From: Propionibacteriaceae bacterium
GTDB lineage: Bacteria > Actinomycetota > Actinomycetes > Propionibacteriales > Propionibacteriaceae
Direction: 5' to 3'
DNA length: 42,897 bases
Assembly (NCBI GenBank): GCA_031272505.1
Contig: JAISTQ010000011.1
Coordinates: 1-42,897, forward strand
In this document: piece after piece, positions 10,662 through 20,082 of the stretch
How positions within the stretch are numbered: position 1 is the first letter of the stretch
Layout of the letters: each line of letters begins with the position of its first letter
Made by a program: the position numbers and the translations under genes
Notes under the pieces: generated by a model
The model's input: only the letters and a program-made list of their open reading frames with translations
Told to the model about the DNA's origin: nothing
Database searches by the model: none

Positions 10662-11861
10662 ATGAAGATCCAACGCCATCCGCTTGCCCCGATGCTCGGC
10701 CGCAACCCCGATCAGGTCGGCCGGGCCGCCACCCCCTTGGAGCTGCTCTACGATTTGACGCTGGTGGTGGCCTTCGGCGTGGCCGCCGACCAACTCGCCG
10801 ACGCGCTGGCCAAGGGTCATATCCTCTCGGGCATCGTCGGCTTCGTGCTGGCCATGTACGCGGTGGTGTGGTGCTGGATCAACTTCACCTGGTTTTCCTC
10901 GGCCTACGACAACGACGACCTCTTCATGCGCGCCTGCGTCACCGCGCAGATGGTCGGGGTGGTGATCCTCTCGCTCGGTCTGCCCGCGCTGTTCACCGGC
11001 CTGCACAACCACTGGGAACTCCAAGAGCAGACGGTGGTGGCTGGCTACGTGGTGATGCGGGTCGCCCTGATCGCGCTCTGGATCCGCGCCTGGAAACACG
11101 ACAAGGCCCGGCGTCCCACCACCTCCACCTACATCATCGGGATCACCATCGCGCAGTTGATGTGGATCACGCTGATCCTGATCGACGTGCCGGTGCTCAT
11201 CTGGGGCAGCCTGGTGGTGGTCATCTACATCGTGGAGATGCTGGTACCGTACATCGCCGAGAACCGCCAGGGCCGCACCCCGTGGCATCCGCACCACATC
11301 GCGGAGCGCTATGGGCTGCTCGCTTTGATCGCCCTCGGCGAAGGGGTGGTGGGCACCGTCGACGCCCTCAACTCGCTGATCGGCGCGCACGGCTGGACGC
11401 TCGAAGTTTGGATGCTCGCCTTCTGCGGCATGGGTCTCACCGTCGGCATGTGGTGGCTCTACTTCGGAATGCCGTCCGCTGAGCTCATCGCCGCCAACGT
11501 CGAGCGGGTCTTCGCCTGGGCCTACGGCCACATCCCGGTCTACGCCGCCATCGCCGCCACCGGGGCCGGCCTGGAGCTCATCGCGCTCGGCTTCGCCGGC
11601 GACTCCGTCATCTCGCGCGGCAACACCGTGCTGGTGGTCGCCATCGCCCTCGGCGTCTACATGACCCTCGTCTTCGGCCTCTTCCACTACATCGACGGCC
11701 AGATCCCGTTCCGCACCGTACTCGCCCTGTTCCTCTCCCTGCTGCTGCTCGCCGCCGCCGTCATCGGCATCTTCTTCGGCCTCCCCGACTACTTCGCCCT
11801 CATCCTGATCACCCTCACCTCCTGGATCCCCATCTTCCACTGGGAACTTCGCCCCGCCTAG
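10662..11861 (+). CDS. LtrA-family membrane protein
   Basis: A 399-residue polytopic membrane protein of the 'low temperature requirement A' family. The hallmark opening is present, with an Arg/Pro-rich start then TPLELLYDLTLVVAFGVAAD, and so is W.NFTWFSSAYDNDDLF after the second helix. About ten or more hydrophobic helices follow through to the C terminus (FALILITLTSWIPIF). The family was named from a Listeria cold-growth mutant; its biochemical function is not established. The ATG lies only 7 nt after the tuf terminator and has no clear ribosome binding site, so transcription may come from weak tuf readthrough or an unseen promoter. It is followed by dispersed repeats. Confidence 0.88.
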   Translation: MKIQRHPLAPMLGRNPDQVGRAATPLELLYDLTLVVAFGVAADQLADALAKGHILSGIVGFVLAMYAVVWCWINFTWFSSAYDNDDLFMRACVTAQMVGVVILSLGLPALFTGLHNHWELQEQTVVAGYVVMRVALIALWIRAWKHDKARRPTTSTYIIGITIAQLMWITLILIDVPVLIWGSLVVVIYIVEMLVPYIAENRQGRTPWHPHHIAERYGLLALIALGEGVVGTVDALNSLIGAHGWTLEVWMLAFCGMGLTVGMWWLYFGMPSAELIAANVERVFAWAYGHIPVYAAIAATGAGLELIALGFAGDSVISRGNTVLVVAIALGVYMTLVFGLFHYIDGQIPFRTVLALFLSLLLLAAAVIGIFFGLPDYFALILITLTSWIPIFHWELRPA

Positions 11862-11893
11862 CTCCGCGAAATTGTCCTCGCTCGTTTCACTCT
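11861..11893 (-). repeat. Dispersed repeat end fragment, reverse
   Basis: GCTCCGCGAAATTGTCCTCG here nearly repeats 1536-1555 and is the inverted form of the right end of copy C (CTCCGCGAAGACAATTTC). It begins at the LtrA stop codon and faces copy C. Confidence 0.6.
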
Positions 11894-11944
11894 CGACCAA
11901 CCTACTGCCAGTACGGAGCATAAGTCTCTCGGCACCCCCTTGCC

Positions 11945-12036
11945 GTCATCCTCGGGCGAAGCCCGGGGATCCAGTTCGGAGGAGCCGTAGGCACTCCGAC
12001 GAACAAAGAGTGCCTGAGCTCCGCGAAGACAATTTC
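11945..12036 (+). repeat. Dispersed hairpin repeat, copy C
   Basis: It begins GTCATCCTCGGGCGAAGCCC. Hairpin 1 has changed to CGGGC/GCCCG (11953-11965), keeping pairing. The middle hairpin is TCGGAG...CTCCGA with an inner GCC/GGC. The right end, GAGTGCCTGAGC..CGCGAAGAC, is well kept. Confidence 0.85.
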
Positions 12037-12054
12037 TCGGGACCACACACGCGA

Positions 12055-12060
12055 TAGACT
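12055..12060 (+). promoter_or_regulatory. -10 element of gltX, leaderless type
   Basis: TAGACT lies 8 nt before the GTG start of gltX, so transcription would begin at or next to the start codon. No ribosome binding site is present. The same box precedes the kinase operon and priA at similar distance. Confidence 0.6.
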
Positions 12061-12068
12061 GGGCGATT

Positions 12069-13502
12069 GTGACTGGAGCGAGAGTAAGAGTGGCGCCGTC
12101 GCCGACGGGCGATCCGCATGTGGGGACGGCGTATATGTCGTTGTTCAATCTGGCGTACGCGCGCCAGACCGGTGGGCAGTTCGTGTTGCGGATCGAGGAT
12201 ACGGATCGGGCGCGGTTCCGGGCGGATTCGGAGGCGCAGATCTTTGAGAGTTTGCAGTGGTTGGGGCTGGGCTGGGACGAGGGGCCGGATGTCGGCGGGC
12301 CGTACGGGCCGTATCGGCAGTCCGAGCGGCTGGAGACGTATCAGCCGTTCGTGGAGCGGTTGCTGGCCGCCGGGCACGCCTATTACTGCTGGTGCAGCCC
12401 GGAGCGGCTCCAGGAACTGCGGAAGGCGCAGGAGGCGTCCAAGCAGGCGGTGACGGGCTATGACCGGCTCTGCTATGGGAAGACGCGCGAAGAGCGGGCG
12501 GCGTTGCCGGGCTTCAGCGAGCAGCCGGTGGTGCGGCTGTTGATCCCCGATGACGTGCAGCTCAGCTTCACGGACATCATCCGCGGCGAGATCAAGGCGC
12601 CCAAGCCGGACGACCAGGTGATCCTGAAGGCGGACGGCTTCCCCACCTACCATCTGGCGGTAGTCGTCGACGACGCGCTGATGGGGATCACCCATGTGGT
12701 GCGCGGCGAGGAGTGGATTTCGTCGACACCGAAGCACCTGCTGCTCTATAAGCTGCTGGGGCTGGAGCCGCCGCAGTACGCGCACATGCCGTTGCTGCGC
12801 AACCCGGACAAGTCGAAAATCTCGAAACGGAAGAATCCGGCCGCCCGGCTGCTCTGGTTCCGCGAGCAGGGGTATCTGCCCGAGGCGTTGCGCAACTTCC
12901 TGCAGTTGATGGGCTATCCGCCCGCCGATGACGAGCACGAGGTGGCCAGCTTTGACGAGTTCGTCGCCGATTTCGACTGGGCGAAGGTGAACACCGTCGG
13001 CCCGGTGTTCGACGTGCAGAAGCTGGATTGGCTGAACGGGCACTACATCCGTTCGCTTTCCGACGACGAGTTGGCCGCGCGGGTGCGCGAGCACTGGGAT
13101 TACGTGGGGGTGAGCGCCGATCCGCAGCTTATGCGTCAGGCCATTCCGATCATCAAGGAGCGGCTGGTGACGCTCAGCGACGTGCTGCCCAAGATCCAGT
13201 TCCTGTTGACGCCCGATGACGAACTGCAGATCGAGCCGGACGCGCGGGCCGCGCTGCGCGAGGACGCCCCCCAGGTTGTCGCCGCCGCCATCACCGCCCT
13301 GGAGCAAGTGGGGGAGTGGAGCACCGACGTCCTCCACGAGACGCTGCAGCGGGCGCTGGTCGACGGCCTGGAATTGAAGCCGAAGTTCGCGTTTGCCCCA
13401 GTGCGCGTCGCAATTACGGGGTCGCGCGTGTCGCCGCCGCTGTTCGAGTCGATGGCGATTTTGGGGCGGGATTCCTGCCTGCGCCGCCTCAAAGCGCTGT
13501 GA
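12069..13502 (+). CDS. gltX: Glutamyl-tRNA synthetase
   Basis: A class I GluRS of 477 residues that charges tRNA-Glu with glutamate; in organisms lacking GlnRS it also charges tRNA-Gln for later amidation. The HIGH-type motif is PSPTGDPHVGT (10-20) and the KMSKS-type motif is KISKR (250-254). Between them lie RIEDTD, WLGLGWDEGP, YYCWCSPERL and the acceptor-binding region VVDDALMGITHVVRGEEW. The C-terminal helical anticodon-binding part is complete. GTG at 12069 is chosen as the only start close upstream of the first motif. It stands between the str and S10 operons and is monocistronic. Confidence 0.97.
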   Translation: MTGARVRVAPSPTGDPHVGTAYMSLFNLAYARQTGGQFVLRIEDTDRARFRADSEAQIFESLQWLGLGWDEGPDVGGPYGPYRQSERLETYQPFVERLLAAGHAYYCWCSPERLQELRKAQEASKQAVTGYDRLCYGKTREERAALPGFSEQPVVRLLIPDDVQLSFTDIIRGEIKAPKPDDQVILKADGFPTYHLAVVVDDALMGITHVVRGEEWISSTPKHLLLYKLLGLEPPQYAHMPLLRNPDKSKISKRKNPAARLLWFREQGYLPEALRNFLQLMGYPPADDEHEVASFDEFVADFDWAKVNTVGPVFDVQKLDWLNGHYIRSLSDDELAARVREHWDYVGVSADPQLMRQAIPIIKERLVTLSDVLPKIQFLLTPDDELQIEPDARAALREDAPQVVAAAITALEQVGEWSTDVLHETLQRALVDGLELKPKFAFAPVRVAITGSRVSPPLFESMAILGRDSCLRRLKAL

Positions 13503-13539
13503 TTTGCGGCAAAAACCGGGCAATCGCGTGTAAGACGAC

Positions 13540-13568
13540 TTGGCAAAATCGAGGGTTTGTGGTTGAAT
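13540..13568 (+). promoter_or_regulatory. Putative S10 operon promoter
   Basis: TTGGCA (13540-13545), a 17-nt spacer and TTGAAT (13563-13568) form the best promoter in the gap between gltX and rpsJ. The resulting leader would be about 165 nt. Confidence 0.55.
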
Positions 13569-13572
13569 AGGA

Positions 13573-13739
13573 GGGTTGCTCTTCGGAGCCCAAGCCCCGC
13601 TGCCTGGATTTCTAGGTGCTGGCCAAGCAAGACAAACTCAGTTTTGTGGGGTTAGTACGGCGTAAATCCATGGATACGCGCTCGCGCGTGTCGCCGGGGC
13701 TGAGGCGAAAAAGAGCTAGGAGACGAAAGGAAGGCTGAA
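13573..13739 (+). promoter_or_regulatory. Leader of the S10 operon
   Basis: The untranslated leader contains a GCTC-TTCG-GAGC hairpin (13578-13589) with GGGTT/AAGCCC flanks that can lengthen it, and a self-complementary ATCCATGGAT (13666-13675). GAAAGGAAGG upstream of the GTG is the rpsJ ribosome binding site. In other bacteria L4 represses through the S10 leader; whether this one does cannot be told. Confidence 0.45.
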
Positions 13740-14051
13740 GTGGCGGATGACAAGATCCGGATCAAGCTCCGGGCATACGACCACGAGGTCATCGATCAGT
13801 CGGCGAAGCGCATCGTCGAGATCGTGACCCGTACCGGCGCCAAGGTGGCCGGCCCCGTGCCGCTGCCCACCGAGAAGAACGTGTATTGCGTGATTCGCTC
13901 CCCGCACAAGTACAAGGATTCGCGGGAGCATTTCGAGAAGCGCACGCACAAACGTCTCATCGACATCCTCAACCCCAACCCGAAGACGATCGACGCCCTG
14001 ATGCGCCTGGATCTGGCCGCTGGCGTCGACATCAACATCAAACTTCCGTGA
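13740..14051 (+). CDS. rpsJ: 30S ribosomal protein S10
   Basis: S10, 103 residues, part of the 30S head and also the NusE transcription antitermination factor. GTG start with GAAAGGAAGG just upstream. The sequence [20 protein letters not shown], the loop GPVPLPTEK and [19 protein letters not shown] are typical. It is the first gene of a 24-gene S10-spc operon that runs to map with no gap longer than 52 nt. Confidence 0.98.
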   Translation: MADDKIRIKLRAYDHEVIDQSAKRIVEIVTRTGAKVAGPVPLPTEKNVYCVIRSPHKYKDSREHFEKRTHKRLIDILNPNPKTIDALMRLDLAAGVDINIKLP

Positions 14052-14058
14052 GGCAATG

Positions 14059-14712
14059 ATGAGTGAGCGTAACGTAAAAGGATTGATCGGGACGAAGCTC
14101 GGCATGACCCAATTGTGGGACGAGGCCGGCAAGGTGGTCCCAGTCACGGTGATTCAGGCTGGGCCCAACGTGGTTACCCAGATCCGCACCACCGAGACCG
14201 ACGGCTATTCCGCCGTCCAGCTCGGTTTCGGCGCGATAAAGGCCAAGGCGGTGACGAAGCCGCAGGCGGGGCATTTCGCCAAGGCAGACGTCACCCCGAG
14301 GAAGCACCTGGTGGAGCTGCGCACCGCTGACGCCTCCAGCTATGAGCTGGGTCAGGAGTTGACGGTGGACACCTTCGCCGTCGGCGAATTCGTCGACGTA
14401 TCGGGGATCACCAAGGGCAAAGGGACCGCTGGTGTCATGAAACGGCATGGCTTCGGCGGTCTTCGTGCTTCTCACGGTGTGCACCGCAAGCACCGCGCTC
14501 CGGGTTCGATCGGCGCCTGCGCCACCCCCGCGCGCGTCTTCAAGGGCACCCGGATGGCCGGCCGCACCGGCGTCGAGAAGGTGACGGTCCAGAATCTGTT
14601 GATCGCCCAGATCGACGAGGAGAACAACCTGCTGCTGGTCAAAGGCGCGATCCCAGGGCCGAAGGGCACCTTGGTGGTCGTCCGCAACGCGGCAAAGAAG
14701 GTGGCTTCATGA
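14059..14712 (+). CDS. rplC: 50S ribosomal protein L3
   Basis: L3, about 217 residues, an early 23S rRNA-binding assembly protein whose long loop reaches towards the peptidyl transferase centre. It starts [18 protein letters not shown] and contains the conserved loop [23 protein letters not shown] and [12 protein letters not shown]. Two ATGs stand in tandem at 14056 and 14059. The second is preferred because GAGG (14051-14054) is 4 nt upstream of it and only 1 nt upstream of the first. Its stop overlaps the rplD start (ATGA). Confidence 0.97.
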   Translation: MSERNVKGLIGTKLGMTQLWDEAGKVVPVTVIQAGPNVVTQIRTTETDGYSAVQLGFGAIKAKAVTKPQAGHFAKADVTPRKHLVELRTADASSYELGQELTVDTFAVGEFVDVSGITKGKGTAGVMKRHGFGGLRASHGVHRKHRAPGSIGACATPARVFKGTRMAGRTGVEKVTVQNLLIAQIDEENNLLLVKGAIPGPKGTLVVVRNAAKKVAS

Positions 14713-15707
14713 GCACTGTAGACATCATTGGCGCGAAGGGCACGGCAGAGCTTCCCGCCGAGCTGTTTGACGCGCAGACGAACATCCCGCTGATCCACCA
14801 GGTCGTGGTGGCCCAGTTGGCCGCGGCCCGGCAGGGTACCGCCTCCACCAAGACCCGTTCCGAGGTCGCCGGTGGCGGTGCGAAGCCGTGGCGGCAGAAA
14901 GGCACCGGCCGGGCCCGTCAGGGTTCGCGTCGCGCCCCGCAGTGGGCCGGCGGCGGTGTGGTGCACGGCCCGAAGCCGCGTTCCTACGCCCAGCGCACCC
15001 CGAAGAAGATGATCGCCGCCGCTCTGGCTGGCGCGCTCTCGGATCGCGCCCGCGAAGGCCATATCCACGTGATCGCCCAGATCACCGCTGGCGAGACGCC
15101 CTCCACGAAGGCGGCGCTGAAGGCCTTGGCCTCCATCTCCGGCGCGCGGCTGCTGGTGGTGCTCTCCCGCGAAGAGGACAACGCCTGGCTCAGCTTGCGC
15201 AACGTGATGAGCGTGCATCTCTTGTCCATCGACCAGCTAAACGCATATGACGTGCTGGTGGCGGACGATGTTGTTTTTACCGCCAAATCTTTCGCCGAGT
15301 TGACGGGCCAGGAGCTCGAATACACGCTCGACGAGGCCGAGGAAGTGCCCGTAGCGGACAAGGCCGAGGCCAAGGAGGAAGCGAAGCCGAAGCGCTCCAA
15401 GAAGGCTGCCGAGCCGGTCGCCGACGAACCCGAGGCGGAAGCGCCGGTGGTTGACGCGGCCGAGGAGCCCGCCGCGGAGGCTGAAGAGCCTGCCGCAGCG
15501 GCCGAAGAAGTGGCCGAGGAGCCGGTCGCGGAAGCCGTCGAGGCCGCCGCCGAGAAGGACGCCGAGGCCGAAGCCGCCGTGGAGGCCGCCGCAGACGCCG
15601 CGGAGATCACGGAAGCTGAGGAGCCGGAAGCCGAAGCGCCGGTAGCCGAGGAAAAGCCGAAGCGCACCCGCAAGCCCAAGGCTGAGAAGGAAGAGGAGGC
15701 CGAGTAA
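14709..15707 (+). CDS. rplD: 50S ribosomal protein L4 with long acidic tail
   Basis: L4, 332 residues. The normal L4 domain fills about residues 1-210, including the exit-tunnel loop [20 protein letters not shown] and the GRARQGS segment, ending near [15 protein letters not shown] tail of more than 100 residues follows, built of Ala, Glu, Val and Pro (repeated [12 protein letters not shown] runs), closing in a basic [17 protein letters not shown] end. Typical L4 is 200-225 residues, so the tail is an unusual addition. It is in frame with no sign of frameshift, and rplW starts at its stop (TAATG). In E. coli L4 represses the S10 operon; whether the tail affects that is unknown. Confidence 0.96.
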   Translation: MSTVDIIGAKGTAELPAELFDAQTNIPLIHQVVVAQLAAARQGTASTKTRSEVAGGGAKPWRQKGTGRARQGSRRAPQWAGGGVVHGPKPRSYAQRTPKKMIAAALAGALSDRAREGHIHVIAQITAGETPSTKAALKALASISGARLLVVLSREEDNAWLSLRNVMSVHLLSIDQLNAYDVLVADDVVFTAKSFAELTGQELEYTLDEAEEVPVADKAEAKEEAKPKRSKKAAEPVADEPEAEAPVVDAAEEPAAEAEEPAAAAEEVAEEPVAEAVEAAAEKDAEAEAAVEAAADAAEITEAEEPEAEAPVAEEKPKRTRKPKAEKEEEAE

Positions 15708-16015
15708 TGAGCGTCAAGTTCAAAGATCCGCGCGACATCCTGTTGGGCCCGATCACTTCGGAGAAGACGTACGGCCTGGTGGACGACAACAACAAGTACA
15801 CCTTCGAGGTGTCGCCGGACGCCAACAAGACTGAGATCAAGATCGCCATCGAGCGCATCTTCCACGTGAAGGTGATCTCGGTGAACACACTGAACCGCAA
15901 GGGGAAGCGTCGTCGCACCCGCTACGGCTGGGGCAAGCAGAAAGACACCAAGCGCGCCATCGTCGGCCTCGCCGAGGGTGACCGCATCGACATCTTCGCC
16001 TCGCCGGGCGTCTAG
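15707..16015 (+). CDS. rplW: 50S ribosomal protein L23
   Basis: L23, 102 residues, sits at the polypeptide exit and is the docking point for trigger factor and SRP. It starts [22 protein letters not shown] and has the conserved [18 protein letters not shown] and the [20 protein letters not shown] loop. The ATG overlaps the rplD stop, so translation is probably coupled. Confidence 0.97.
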   Translation: MSVKFKDPRDILLGPITSEKTYGLVDDNNKYTFEVSPDANKTEIKIAIERIFHVKVISVNTLNRKGKRRRTRYGWGKQKDTKRAIVGLAEGDRIDIFASPGV

Positions 16016-16027
16016 GAAGGCAGACAA

Positions 16028-16867
16028 ATGGGTATCCGTAAGTACAAGCCGACCACTCCGGGCCGTCGCGGCTCCTCGGTGGCGGACTTCGTGGAGTTGA
16101 CGCGCTCAACTCCGGAGAAGTCGCTGCTGAAGCCGAAGCCGAAGACCGGCGGCCGCAACAACCAAGGCCGGGTCACCACCCGTCACATCGGCGGTGGCCA
16201 CAAGCAGGCTTTCCGAGTGATCGATTTCAAGCGTTATGACAAGGACGGCGTGCCGGCCAAGGTCGCTCACATCGAGTACGACCCGAACCGCACCGCCCGC
16301 ATCGCCTTGTTGCACTATCTGGACGGCGAGAAGCGCTACATCCTGGCGCCGCTGGGCCTGTCCCAGGGCGACATGGTAGAGGCCGGGCCGAACGCCGACA
16401 TCAAGCCGGGCAACAACCTGCCGCTGCGCAACATCCCCGTCGGCACCGTGATCCACGCCGTGGAGTTGCGGCCGGGCGGCGGCGCCAAGTTGGGCCGCAG
16501 CGCCGGCGCGCGGGTGCAGTTGATCGCCCGTGAAGGCAAATATGCCACGCTGCGTCTCCCCTCGGGCGAGATGCGCATGGTGGACGTCCGCGGCCGGGCC
16601 ACGGTGGGCGAGGTCGGCAATGCCGAGCAGTCCAACATCAACTGGGGCAAGGCCGGCCGGATGCGCTGGAAGGGCGTCCGTCCCACGGTCCGTGGCGTCG
16701 CCATGAACCCGATTGACCACCCGATGGGCGGTGGCGAAGGCAAGTCCTCCGGTGGCCGGCATCCGGTCTCCCCGTGGGGCAAGCCCGAAGGCCGCACCCG
16801 GGACAAGAACAAGGCCAGCTCGCGGTTGATCATCCGTCGCCGCCGGTCCGGCAAGAAGCGTAAGTGA
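16028..16867 (+). CDS. rplB: 50S ribosomal protein L2
   Basis: L2, 279 residues, needed for subunit association and close to the peptidyl transferase centre. It starts [17 protein letters not shown]. The C-terminal conserved block [20 protein letters not shown] carries the histidine long linked to peptidyl transfer, and the protein ends in the basic [12 protein letters not shown]. Length and motifs are normal. GGAAGGCAGACAA precedes the ATG. Confidence 0.98.
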   Translation: MGIRKYKPTTPGRRGSSVADFVELTRSTPEKSLLKPKPKTGGRNNQGRVTTRHIGGGHKQAFRVIDFKRYDKDGVPAKVAHIEYDPNRTARIALLHYLDGEKRYILAPLGLSQGDMVEAGPNADIKPGNNLPLRNIPVGTVIHAVELRPGGGAKLGRSAGARVQLIAREGKYATLRLPSGEMRMVDVRGRATVGEVGNAEQSNINWGKAGRMRWKGVRPTVRGVAMNPIDHPMGGGEGKSSGGRHPVSPWGKPEGRTRDKNKASSRLIIRRRRSGKKRK

Positions 16868-16884
16868 GTAGGTGGAGATAAGAA

Positions 16885-17166
16885 ATGCCACGTAGCTTGA
16901 AGAAAGGTCCGTTCGTCGACGAGCATCTGCAGAAGAAGGTCGACGCGCAGAACGAGAAGAACAGCAAGCAGGTCATCAAGACCTGGTCGCGCCGCTCGAT
17001 GGTGGTTCCCGACATGATCGGCCACACCATCGCCGTGCATGACGGCCGCAAGCATGTGCCGGTGTTCATCACCGAGTCGATGATCGGGCACAAGCTGGGC
17101 GAGTTCGCCCCCACCCGCACCTTCCGCGGGCACGTGAAGGACGACAAGAAAGCGCGTCGGCGCTAG
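16885..17166 (+). CDS. rpsS: 30S ribosomal protein S19
   Basis: S19, 93 residues, a head protein contacting S13 and the A-site region. It starts [19 protein letters not shown] and includes [27 protein letters not shown] and [12 protein letters not shown], all canonical. It is in the normal rplB-rpsS-rplV order. Confidence 0.98.
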   Translation: MPRSLKKGPFVDEHLQKKVDAQNEKNSKQVIKTWSRRSMVVPDMIGHTIAVHDGRKHVPVFITESMIGHKLGEFAPTRTFRGHVKDDKKARRR

Positions 17167-17180
17167 AAAGGCTTTGAAGA

Positions 17181-17576
17181 ATGAGTGACAAAGCAACGCG
17201 CCCGACGCTGCGCAGCCGGTTGCTGGGGGAGCGCCCCGGCGCCTACGCCGTCGCCAAGCATGTGCGCATCTCGCCGACGAAGGTCCGCCGCGTGGTGGAT
17301 CTGGTCCGCGGTCTGGACGTGCAGGACGCCTTAGACACCTTGAAGTTCGCCCCGCAGGGCGCCTCCACTCCGGTCTACAAGTGCTTGGCCTCGGCCATCG
17401 CGAACGCCGAGAGCTCCGAGGGCCTGCGCGCTGACGAACTCTACGTCGCCGCCGCCTTTGTGGACGAGGGGATGACGCTGCGCCGGATTCGCCCGCGCGC
17501 CAAGGGCCGCGCTGACCGCATCATGAAGCGGGCCAGCCACATCACCGTCGTCGTCGAGCCGAGGTTAGGAGACTAA
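17181..17576 (+). CDS. rplV: 50S ribosomal protein L22
   Basis: L22, 131 residues, lines the exit tunnel with a beta-hairpin. Visible features are the helix [16 protein letters not shown] and the C-terminal hairpin region [21 protein letters not shown] followed by ITVVVE. The N terminus has about 20 extra residues before [12 protein letters not shown], a modest extension. The rpsC ATG lies 2 nt after its stop. Confidence 0.97.
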   Translation: MSDKATRPTLRSRLLGERPGAYAVAKHVRISPTKVRRVVDLVRGLDVQDALDTLKFAPQGASTPVYKCLASAIANAESSEGLRADELYVAAAFVDEGMTLRRIRPRAKGRADRIMKRASHITVVVEPRLGD

Positions 17577-17578
17577 GC

Positions 17579-18388
17579 ATGGGTCAGAAAGTAAATCCGA
17601 ACGGCTTCCGCCTCGGGATCACCACCGATCACAAGACGCGCTGGTTCGCCGACCGCGAATACGCCGCCCTGGTGGACGAGGACGTCAAGATCCGCCGCTT
17701 CCTGAACAAGAATCTGGAGCGCGCCGGCGTGTCCTCGATCGAGATCGAGCGCCGTGGCGAGCGGGTGTCCATCTATCTGCACGCCGCCCGTCCCGGCATC
17801 GTGATCGGCCGCTCCGGCGCCGAGGCCGAAAGGGTGCGCGCCGATCTGGAGAAGCTCACCGGCAAGCAGGTGCAGTTGAACATCCTGGAGGTCAAGAACC
17901 CGGAGACCGACGCCCAGTTGGTCGCCCAGGGCATCGCCGAGCAGCTCGGCGCCCGCGTGGCTTTCCGCCGCGCGATGCGCAAGGCGCAGCAGTCCGCGAT
18001 GCGCGCTGGCGCGTTGGGCATCCGGATCCAGTGCTCCGGCCGTCTCGGCGGCGCTGAGATGAGCCGTTCCGAGTTCTACCGGGAAGGCCGCGTCCCGCTG
18101 CACACGCTGCGCGCGGACATCGATTACGGGTTCTATGAGGCCCGCACCACCTTCGGGCGCATCGGCGTCAAGGTATGGATTTACAACGGCGACGTCTCCG
18201 GCAACCGCACTGAGCGCATGGCGCAGCGGGCCGCCCGGCAGGCCGCCGGTGGTCGGCAGCGTCCCGGCCGGGGTCCGCGTCGTGATGGCGCCCCCCGAGG
18301 CGAGCGCAACGAGCGTGGCGGCCGCCGCCGGGCTGACGAAGCCCGCGCTGCGGACGACGGCTCGGGCACGAATGAGGCAGGAGCATAA
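17579..18388 (+). CDS. rpsC: 30S ribosomal protein S3
   Basis: S3, 269 residues, part of the mRNA entry channel. It starts [20 protein letters not shown] and has a KH domain with [20 protein letters not shown]. The C-terminal S3 domain is complete ([30 protein letters not shown]). The last 50 residues or so are Arg/Gly-rich ([20 protein letters not shown]), as in many actinobacterial S3 proteins, though rather long here. Confidence 0.98.
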   Translation: MGQKVNPNGFRLGITTDHKTRWFADREYAALVDEDVKIRRFLNKNLERAGVSSIEIERRGERVSIYLHAARPGIVIGRSGAEAERVRADLEKLTGKQVQLNILEVKNPETDAQLVAQGIAEQLGARVAFRRAMRKAQQSAMRAGALGIRIQCSGRLGGAEMSRSEFYREGRVPLHTLRADIDYGFYEARTTFGRIGVKVWIYNGDVSGNRTERMAQRAARQAAGGRQRPGRGPRRDGAPRGERNERGGRRRADEARAADDGSGTNEAGA

Positions 18389-18390
18389 AC

Positions 18391-18810
18391 ATGTTGATTC
18401 CCCGCAGGTTGAAGCACCGCAAGCAGCACCACCCGAAGCGTGGTGGCACCGCCAAGGGCGGCACCAAGCTGGCTTTCGGCGATTACGGCATCCAAGCGTT
18501 GGAGCCCTCGTATCTGACGAACCGCCAGATTGAGAGCGCCCGTATCGCGATGACCCGTCACATCAAGCGTGGCGGCAAGGTCTGGATCAATGTCTATCCG
18601 GACCGTCCGCTCACCAAGAAGCCCGCCGAGACCCGCATGGGTTCGGGCAAAGGCTCCCCGGAATGGTGGGTGGCCAACATCAAGCCGGGCCGGGTGCTCT
18701 TCGAGCTCTCCGGCGTCAGCGAGGAGGTCGCCCGCGAAGCCATGCGGCTGGCCATCCACAAGCTGCCGTTCAAGGCCCGTTTCATCAAGCGTGAGGTCGG
18801 TGATATCTGA
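18391..18810 (+). CDS. rplP: 50S ribosomal protein L16
   Basis: L16, 139 residues, binds near the A site of the 50S subunit. It starts [19 protein letters not shown] and has [37 protein letters not shown] and [13 protein letters not shown]. The ribosome binding site GGCAGGAG precedes the ATG. Its TGA overlaps the ATG of rpmC (TGATG). Confidence 0.98.
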   Translation: MLIPRRLKHRKQHHPKRGGTAKGGTKLAFGDYGIQALEPSYLTNRQIESARIAMTRHIKRGGKVWINVYPDRPLTKKPAETRMGSGKGSPEWWVANIKPGRVLFELSGVSEEVAREAMRLAIHKLPFKARFIKREVGDI

Positions 18811-19034
18811 TGGCGAAACTTGAGACCGCGCAGTTGCGCGCGATGAGCCGCGACGAGTTGAACGCCAAAGTCGTCGAGTTGAAGGACGAGCTGTTCGGGC
18901 TGCGCTTTGCCGCCGCCACCGGCCAGCTGGAGTCCCATGGCCGGCTCCGCGAGGCCCGCAAGGACATCGCCCGTGTCTACACCGTGCTCCAGGAGCGCGC
19001 GTTGGGCATCATTCCCGATCCGGATGAGGTATAG
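18810..19034 (+). CDS. rpmC: 50S ribosomal protein L29
   Basis: L29, 74 residues, a two-helix protein next to the tunnel exit. [20 protein letters not shown] and [27 protein letters not shown] are characteristic. Translation is coupled to rplP by a 1-nt overlap. Confidence 0.96.
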   Translation: MAKLETAQLRAMSRDELNAKVVELKDELFGLRFAAATGQLESHGRLREARKDIARVYTVLQERALGIIPDPDEV

Positions 19035-19036
19035 CA

Positions 19037-19321
19037 ATGAGTGAAGCAGTAAGTGAAGTTACCGAGGTGAACCGGAGCGCGCGGAAGGTCCGTGAGGGCA
19101 TCGTGATCTCCGACAAGATGGACAAGACGATCACCGTCGCCATCGAGTTGCGCGTGAAGCATCCGCTCTACGGCAAGATCATCACCAAGAACCGCAAGCT
19201 GAAGGCGCATGACGAGCTCAACCAGGCTGGCGTGGGAGACCGCGTCCGCGTGATGGAGACCCGTCCGATCTCCGCCACGAAGCGCTGGCGGCTGGCCGAG
19301 ATCGTCGAGAAGGCGAAGTAA
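19037..19321 (+). CDS. rpsQ: 30S ribosomal protein S17
   Basis: S17, 94 residues, an OB-fold primary binder of 16S rRNA. After a short N-terminal extension it shows [40 protein letters not shown] and the C-terminal [13 protein letters not shown]. It continues directly into rplN with a 13-nt gap. Confidence 0.97.
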   Translation: MSEAVSEVTEVNRSARKVREGIVISDKMDKTITVAIELRVKHPLYGKIITKNRKLKAHDELNQAGVGDRVRVMETRPISATKRWRLAEIVEKAK

Positions 19322-19334
19322 GGACGAAAGAGAC

Positions 19335-19703
19335 ATGATCCAGCAAGAAACTCGGCTGAAGGTCGCCGACAACACTGGGGCCAAGGAGCTGCTCTGCATC
19401 CGGGTGCTCGGTGGTTCGAAGCGCCGCTATGCCGGCTTGGGCGACTTGATCGTCGCCACTGTGAAAGACGCCATCCCCGGTGGTGGCGTGAAGAAGGGCG
19501 AAGTGGTCCGCGCCGTGGTGGTCCGCACCGTGAAGCCGACCCGCCGCCCCGATGGCTCGTATATCAAGTTTGACGAGAACGCCGCCGTCATCCTCAAGCC
19601 GGATGGCGATCCGCGCGGTACCCGCATCTTCGGCCCGGTCGGCCGCGAGCTGCGTGAGAAGCGCTACATGCGGATCATCTCGCTGGCCCCGGAGGTGCTG
19701 TAA
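19335..19703 (+). CDS. rplN: 50S ribosomal protein L14
   Basis: L14, 122 residues, at the subunit interface. It starts [20 protein letters not shown] and has the conserved [36 protein letters not shown] and [15 protein letters not shown]. Its TAA overlaps the ATG of rplX (TAATG). Confidence 0.98.
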   Translation: MIQQETRLKVADNTGAKELLCIRVLGGSKRRYAGLGDLIVATVKDAIPGGGVKKGEVVRAVVVRTVKPTRRPDGSYIKFDENAAVILKPDGDPRGTRIFGPVGRELREKRYMRIISLAPEVL

Positions 19704-20080
19704 TGGCTAAATCGCTCCATGTGAAGAAGGGTGACCGCGTGCAGGTCATCGCCGGCAAGGACAAAGGCCGCAAGGGTGAGATCATCGCCGTCAACCCCGA
19801 GAAGGGTACGGTCGTGGTGCAGGGCGTCAACGTGGTGAAGAAGCACCGCAAAGAGCAGCCGAACACCCAGACCCGGCAGAACATCCCGGGCGGCATCATC
19901 ACCACCGAGGCCCCCATCGACGCCTCCAACGTGCAGCTTTTGGTGCGCGTGGACGGCAAAGAGGTGGTCACCCGGGTGGGTTACCAGCGCAAAGCAGTCA
20001 CCAAGCGCCGCAAGGACGGGTCGGAATATGAGGCCACCCGCTCGGTGCGGATCGCCCGGAAGACGGGGAAGGAGGTCTAG
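19703..20080 (+). CDS. rplX: 50S ribosomal protein L24
   Basis: L24, 125 residues, an assembly initiator of the 50S subunit with a KOW motif ([20 protein letters not shown]). [18 protein letters not shown] and the following [18 protein letters not shown] are typical. It is a little longer than the common 100-110 residues owing to the C-terminal [20 protein letters not shown]. Confidence 0.97.
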   Translation: MAKSLHVKKGDRVQVIAGKDKGRKGEIIAVNPEKGTVVVQGVNVVKKHRKEQPNTQTRQNIPGGIITTEAPIDASNVQLLVRVDGKEVVTRVGYQRKAVTKRRKDGSEYEATRSVRIARKTGKEV

Positions 20081-20082
20081 CA

